A stretch of DNA of 64,000 nucleotides from Dendrophyllia cribrosa (Eukaryota > Cnidaria > Anthozoa > Scleractinia > Dendrophylliidae), in the NCBI GenBank assembly GCA_024195265.1, contig JAJLRJ010000008.1:1746501-1810500 (forward strand), given 5' to 3'. A model generated the notes under the pieces. The model saw nothing but the letters and a program-made list of their open reading frames with translations, did not search any database and was not told where the DNA came from. How positions within the stretch are numbered: position 1 is the first letter of the stretch; each line of letters starts with the position of its first letter. Of the stretch, positions 59,889 through 64,000 are shown one piece after another. A program made the position numbers and the translations under genes.

Positions 59889-60775
59889 ATGAAGGAAGGC
59901 TTTTACTCTTTAATTCTCGTTGTACCAATCCTAGTCACCGTTTTTGTTCCCTTTGCCGTCATGTTGGTATTGGATATGTGCGGTAGACTTCATAGTCTTC
60001 ATAGGAACGGGAAGTATGTAGCGATCCGCCGCCTTCGCCACACGATCGTTCAATACGCCTTTTCCGATATCACATCACGAAGAAGCCGGACAAGAAATGG
60101 CTGTTTAGAGACATAGATCTTGAAGATAAAGGAGCGCTCTTGAATAAGGTTCTCGGTAGCCTTTTTGGGCTGTTTTTTGCGCTGTTTGGTAGTGTATTGA
60201 TTGTGTTTTATCGACTTCTATTGTTTGATGTAAGCTTTGATTGCGATAAGGACGACAAAACAAAGGATTGCTTTGAATTCAAGTTGTCGTGGGATTTGTA
60301 AAGACTCTCAAACGATCCTATTAATTGTACCAGCGCCGCGATTCAGAATGGAAACGTAGAAGTGACGTGTTACAAGCTTGTATTCAACGCTGGCTTGGCG
60401 GTAGGTGCCGGCTACGGCACATTCAAGATGTCTATGGTCATCATTAACATACTCACGAGTGCAATGCTGATGATAAAAAACGCCAAAAAAGTTTTAATTT
60501 TCAGAGTAATCCTAATATCCTCGTACTTGGGTGTTATGGCAGCATTGATAGCTGTTCAATTCTCCTCTTCGCGTGCCGTTTTCTTTAGGGCCGATACCGT
60601 GGTCAATACGCTTCAACTTGTTTGCTTCCTGCTGATCGCATGTTTTTTCGTTATCGGGGTTCCATGGAAAGAGCTCATTAAATTAAAGAATGAACAAACG
60701 AAGCCACATGCCACTCCGGAAACCACTGGTGCCGAAAATGCTGGCGTGGACATTCTGGAACTGAGTGTAGCCTAA
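59889..60775 (+). pseudogene. Multi-pass membrane protein, broken by a frameshift and a stop
   Basis: The first part (59889-60116) starts MKEGFYSLILVVPILVTVFV with one membrane helix. A continuation with coding character in another frame (KKPDKKWLFRDIDLEDKG, then a hydrophobic segment and a Cys-containing extracellular-like stretch) follows from about 60070. It meets TAA at about 60300 and resumes to 60775 with three more hydrophobic helices (SMVIINILTSAMLMI, VILISSYLGVMAALIAV, LQLVCFLLIACFFVI). About four to five membrane helices in total. The family was not recognised. It could be a decayed host gene or contain unrecognised introns. Confidence 0.5.
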
Positions 60776-60859
60776 TACATCACAGCTATACACTTGGGTG
60801 AAACATCCATTTACATGTATGTGCTAACTGCTTGTAGAAGTTAGAGGTCGTCAGAGTGA

Positions 60860-61860
60860 CATTGAATTCACTGCAGGGAACGTTTGTAAGATTTCTAGTT
60901 AACAGTCACGGTAAAAAAAAAAAAAGTTAACATACGTCTATGGATAAGACAAATGGCTAGAAAAAATAAAAGTAATTGTGAGATTATAAGTTCTCGAAAC
61001 AGATAAAGCTTGGAAGTTCATTATCGTGTAGCCATTGTTGTTTAGTTTAGGTCCAAGCCCGCGGTCCAAGCCAAATAATGATCGGACCTGGATTGATTGG
61101 ACTTTTAGTTGAAGTTACGTATCCTATGAATTAAATCAGGTGCATTACTTTACGTATTCTAGTTAAAAAGATATAGCGCGACACATTCAATAGACCATTT
61201 TATTGTTACTTTTCAAGTTTTTTTATTGCATACAACAAGTATAATAAGTCACTGTTAGCTTTAGAAACTAAGAAAGTTCAAAGTTCGGGCCTGAATAGAT
61301 TTATATACATTATGTATGTTTTATGTTTTATAGTTTGCTGACTTTGCTAGTATGTAAAAGCGAAGGAAAATTTCATCAATATCGCATTCAGTCAAAACTC
61401 TCTGAGCCGACACTCTCGTAAGCGGACAGCTGTACTTACGGTCGCCTTGATAAGTTTGAATTCTTCTTTACGAAAATCATTCCCGATCCCGTCTATAAAG
61501 CGGGCAGCTCCACTTACATACACGTTTTCTGCTTCCCGGCCGAGGGTTACCTCCAACACGAACTTCGACTGTATCTGTTTAAAAGAAGCACACGTTTTAG
61601 GGCTTGGTCTTAGCTGTATTACATGTAAATAGGATTGTTAGTCGTATGAGAACTCTTACTGATTGATCGAGACACAAAAATATGTGTAGTATAGTTTGGG
61701 TGATTTGTCTGTATATTTTTTGCTGTTAGAATGCTGTTACATAACTGTAGGCATCGATCAGAATCGATTGTATAATGTTTTCGTAACCTGATTCAAGTTT
61801 AATCCTGAGATTACGATGCTTGAATAAAGATGAGATGTTACGATTACTATATTTACTCTA
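60860..61860. repeat. First copy of a ~1.1-kb direct duplication
   Basis: Positions about 60862-61440 recur at about 62032-62765, with shared GAATTCACTGCAGGGAA, GTTAACAGTCACGGTA and TTCGGGCCTGAATAGAT. Positions about 61630-61860 recur at about 63790-64000 (GATTGTTAGTCGTATGAGAA). The copies differ by several percent plus indels. No gene; the 61-codon frame 61447-61632 is repeat sequence. Confidence 0.75.
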
Positions 61861-61894
61861 AGAAATCGGACGAAAAAACGTTTGTGATCTTCAA

Positions 61895-62765
61895 AAGGCA
61901 CCCTGGCACGCCGTTTTGTCCTTTTTTTTTTTTAATATAAATGCTAAAATTCAGTCGCCTGTCTATAGTAACCCCAAGAAGTGTAGTAGTTTGACCACCG
62001 GCATTGAGATATTTTTGTTCTTCATTAGTCACTTGAATTCACTGCAGGGAAGATTGTAAGATTTCGTGTTAACAGTCACGGTACAAAAAGCAGTAAACAT
62101 ACGTCTGTGGACAAGACAAATGGCTAGAAAAAAAATTGCTAGATTGTAAGTTCTCGATACAGATAAAGCTCGGAAGTTCGTTATCGAGTAGCCATTGTAG
62201 TTTAGTTTAGGTCCAAGCCAAATAAAGATCGGACCTGGATTGATTCGCCTTTTAGTTGAAGTTATGTATCGTATGAATTAAATCAGGTGCTTTACTTTAC
62301 GTATTCTACTTTAAAAAAATTAGCGCTACTCATTCAATAGATAATATTATTGGTACTTTTCAAGTTTTTTATTGCATATACGTACAAGAAGTGTAATGAA
62401 CAACCGTGAAAATTCAGATTTTAAAAAGTCACTGTTAGCTTACTAAGAAAGTTCAAAGTTCGGGCCTGAATAGATATAGAGCGTTTTCACTTGACGTCAT
62501 AGCCGCCATATTGGTGTTCCCGTACAAAAGAATTTTAATTAACTTCTTCTGTTAGGAACACCAACATGGCTGCCATGGCCTTTGTCATTTGAGTCCCACG
62601 GGACTGAAGGTCACGTGAGTGAAAACGCTCTATAAATAGAGCTTACTGTATTGTTTATATGCATTATGTGTGTTTTATGTTTCATAGTTTGCTGACTTTG
62701 CTATAAAAGCGAAGGAAAATTTCATCAATATCGCATTCAGTCAAAGCTCTCTGAGCAGACACTCT
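61895..62765. repeat. Second copy of the direct duplication
   Basis: Matches 60862-61440 and carries an extra 160-bp MITE at 62475-62634 that the first copy lacks. The start (about 61905-62020) repeats 59583-59700 (GGCACGCCGTTTTG, AAATTCAGTCGCCTGTCTATAG). Confidence 0.7.
62475..62634. mobile_element. MITE with an empty site in the sister repeat
   Basis: TATAGAGCGTTTTCACTTGACGT at the left is mirrored by CACGTGAGTGAAAACGCTCTATA at the right. Pairing continues through GCCGCCATATTGGTGTTCC and GGAACACCAACATGGC. The duplicated copy at about 61300 reads straight from CCTGAATAGAT into the following sequence, so it gives the empty site. Confidence 0.8.
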
Positions 62766-63530
62766 CGTAGGCGGACAGCTCTACTTTATAATACGGTCGC
62801 CTTTACGAAACTCCGTTTGAATTCTAGCTCATACAAACTCTGTACTTCACACATTCCCGTAAGCGGACAGCCCTACTTACGGCCACCTTTACGAAACTCC
62901 GTTTGAATTCTATCTCATACAAACTCTGTACTTCACACATTCCCGTAAGCGGACAGCTCTACTTACGGTCGCCTTTACAAAACTCCGTTTGAACTCTATA
63001 GCTCATACAAACTCTGTACTTCACACATTCCCGTAAGCGGACAGCTCTACTTCCGACCACCTTTACGAAACTCCGTTTGAACTCTAGCTCATACAAATTC
63101 TGCACTTCACACATTCCCGTAAGCGGACAACTCTACTTACGGCCACCTTTACGAAACTCTGTTTGAACTCTAGCTTATACAAACTCTGTACTTCACACTT
63201 TCCCGTAAACGGACAGCTCTACTTACGGCCACCTTTACGAAACTCTGTTTGAACTCTAGCTCACACATACTCAGTCTGTATTTCACACATTCCCGTAAGC
63301 GGACAACTCTACTTACGGCCACCTTTACGAAACTCTGTTTGAACTCTAGCTCACACACACTCAGTCTGTATTTCACACATTCCCGTAAGCGGACAGCTCT
63401 ACTTACGGCCACCTTTACGAAACTCTGTTTGAACTCTAGCTCACATAAACTCAGTCTGTATTTCACACATTCCCGTAAGCGGACAGCTCTACTTACGGTC
63501 GCCTTTACGAAACTCAGTTTGAATTCTTCT
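62745..63530. repeat. 86-90-bp minisatellite, 8-9 copies
   Basis: The unit contains CATTCCCGTAAGCGGACAGC, TCTACTTACGGCCACCTTTACG and AAACTCTGTTTGAACTCTAGCTC. Spacing is 86-88 bp in the first five copies and exactly 90 bp in the last ones. The 90-bp copies keep a reading frame open on both strands (63170-63580 -, 63249-63617 +); these frames are by-products. Confidence 0.9.
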
Positions 63531-64000
63531 TTACAAAAATCATTCCCGTCTATAAAGTGGCCAGCTCCAGTCACAGACACGTTTTCTGCTTCCCCGGCGG
63601 CCGAGGGTTACCTCTAACGGGAGCTTCGACTGTATTTGTTTACAAGAAGCACACGTTTTTGGTCTCTTGATCTTACTGGATGTGTTTAAAACTTAGCTTC
63701 ATGTCGTTGCGACTCAATCGATTTACATGATTTACAAGTTTAAGTTTAATCGTACAATCAGTCTGAGGGCTAGTGAGTCGCTAGCTGTATTGCATGTAAA
63801 TAGGATTGTTAGTCGTATGAGAACTCTTATTGATTGATCGAGACAAAAATATGTGTAGTATAGTTTGGGTGATTTGTCTGTTATATATATTTGCTATTAG
63901 AATGCTGTTACAAGACTGTAGGCATCGATCAGGATCGATTGTATCATTTAACTGTAACATTCAAGTTTAATCCTGAGATTACGATGCTTGAATAAAGTTC

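Noticed and set aside
63170..63617. Open frames on both strands encoding a protein with 30-residue repeats
   Set aside because: They arise from a minisatellite whose period is exactly 90 bp, so any frame without stops stays open. Units of 86-88 bp in the same array break the frame.

Overview
The window looks like AT-rich nuclear DNA of a marine invertebrate, most likely an anthozoan cnidarian. That guess rests on the style of the retroelement remnants, foldback elements and MITEs plus metazoan-type Polintons; no housekeeping gene was seen that would settle it. No complete host gene is recognisable. Almost everything readable is mobile or virus-derived.

Positions 13-37461 form a nested set. 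A pair of inverted arms (about 13-650 and 36850-37461) encloses about 37 kb. Inside it lies a complete Polinton/Maverick, here called Polinton-1 (9046-32432). It has 469-bp terminal inverted repeats that look identical by eye, AG...CT ends and a 6-bp target duplication CTAGAT. Its integrase gene is split by a 4.4-kb element with 1.06-kb inverted arms and a TTAA duplication (26253-30647, piggyBac-like). That element contains a 379-bp Tourist-like MITE with a TTA duplication (27334-27712) and other palindromic repeats.

Polinton-1 encodes protein-primed DNA polymerase B, several HTH and unknown early-type proteins, a collagen/tail-fibre-like protein, an A32/FtsK-type packaging ATPase, penton, a basic virion protein, a double jelly-roll major capsid protein (frameshifted), an adenain-type protease, a zinc ribbon, a viral-type PLA2 protein, the split integrase with chromodomain, an acidic protein and a VLTF3-like protein. 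Most of its genes start in the context TAAAATG with almost no intergenic space, which recalls poxvirus late promoters.

The stretch 32.4-40.6 kb holds a 35-bp tandem array with a two-unit alternation, MITEs and three LINE C-terminal remnants.

From about 40.8 to 59.1 kb lies a second, unrelated adintovirus/Polinton-like element (element 2). No TIRs were found for it. It encodes a SLOG-fold protein, a spliced RING protein, a different pPolB with an N-terminal zinc-finger cluster, a zinc-ribbon/GRF-finger protein, a chromodomain integrase, penton, capsid, adenain-type protease, packaging ATPase and several Arg/Lys-rich core-like proteins including a pX/mu-like one. It uses TATAAAAG boxes rather than TAAAATG starts. 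Several genes carry single frameshifts or stops.

The right end (59.1-64 kb) holds a broken multi-pass membrane protein gene, a large direct duplication, a MITE whose empty site is seen in the other copy of the duplication, and an 86-90-bp minisatellite.
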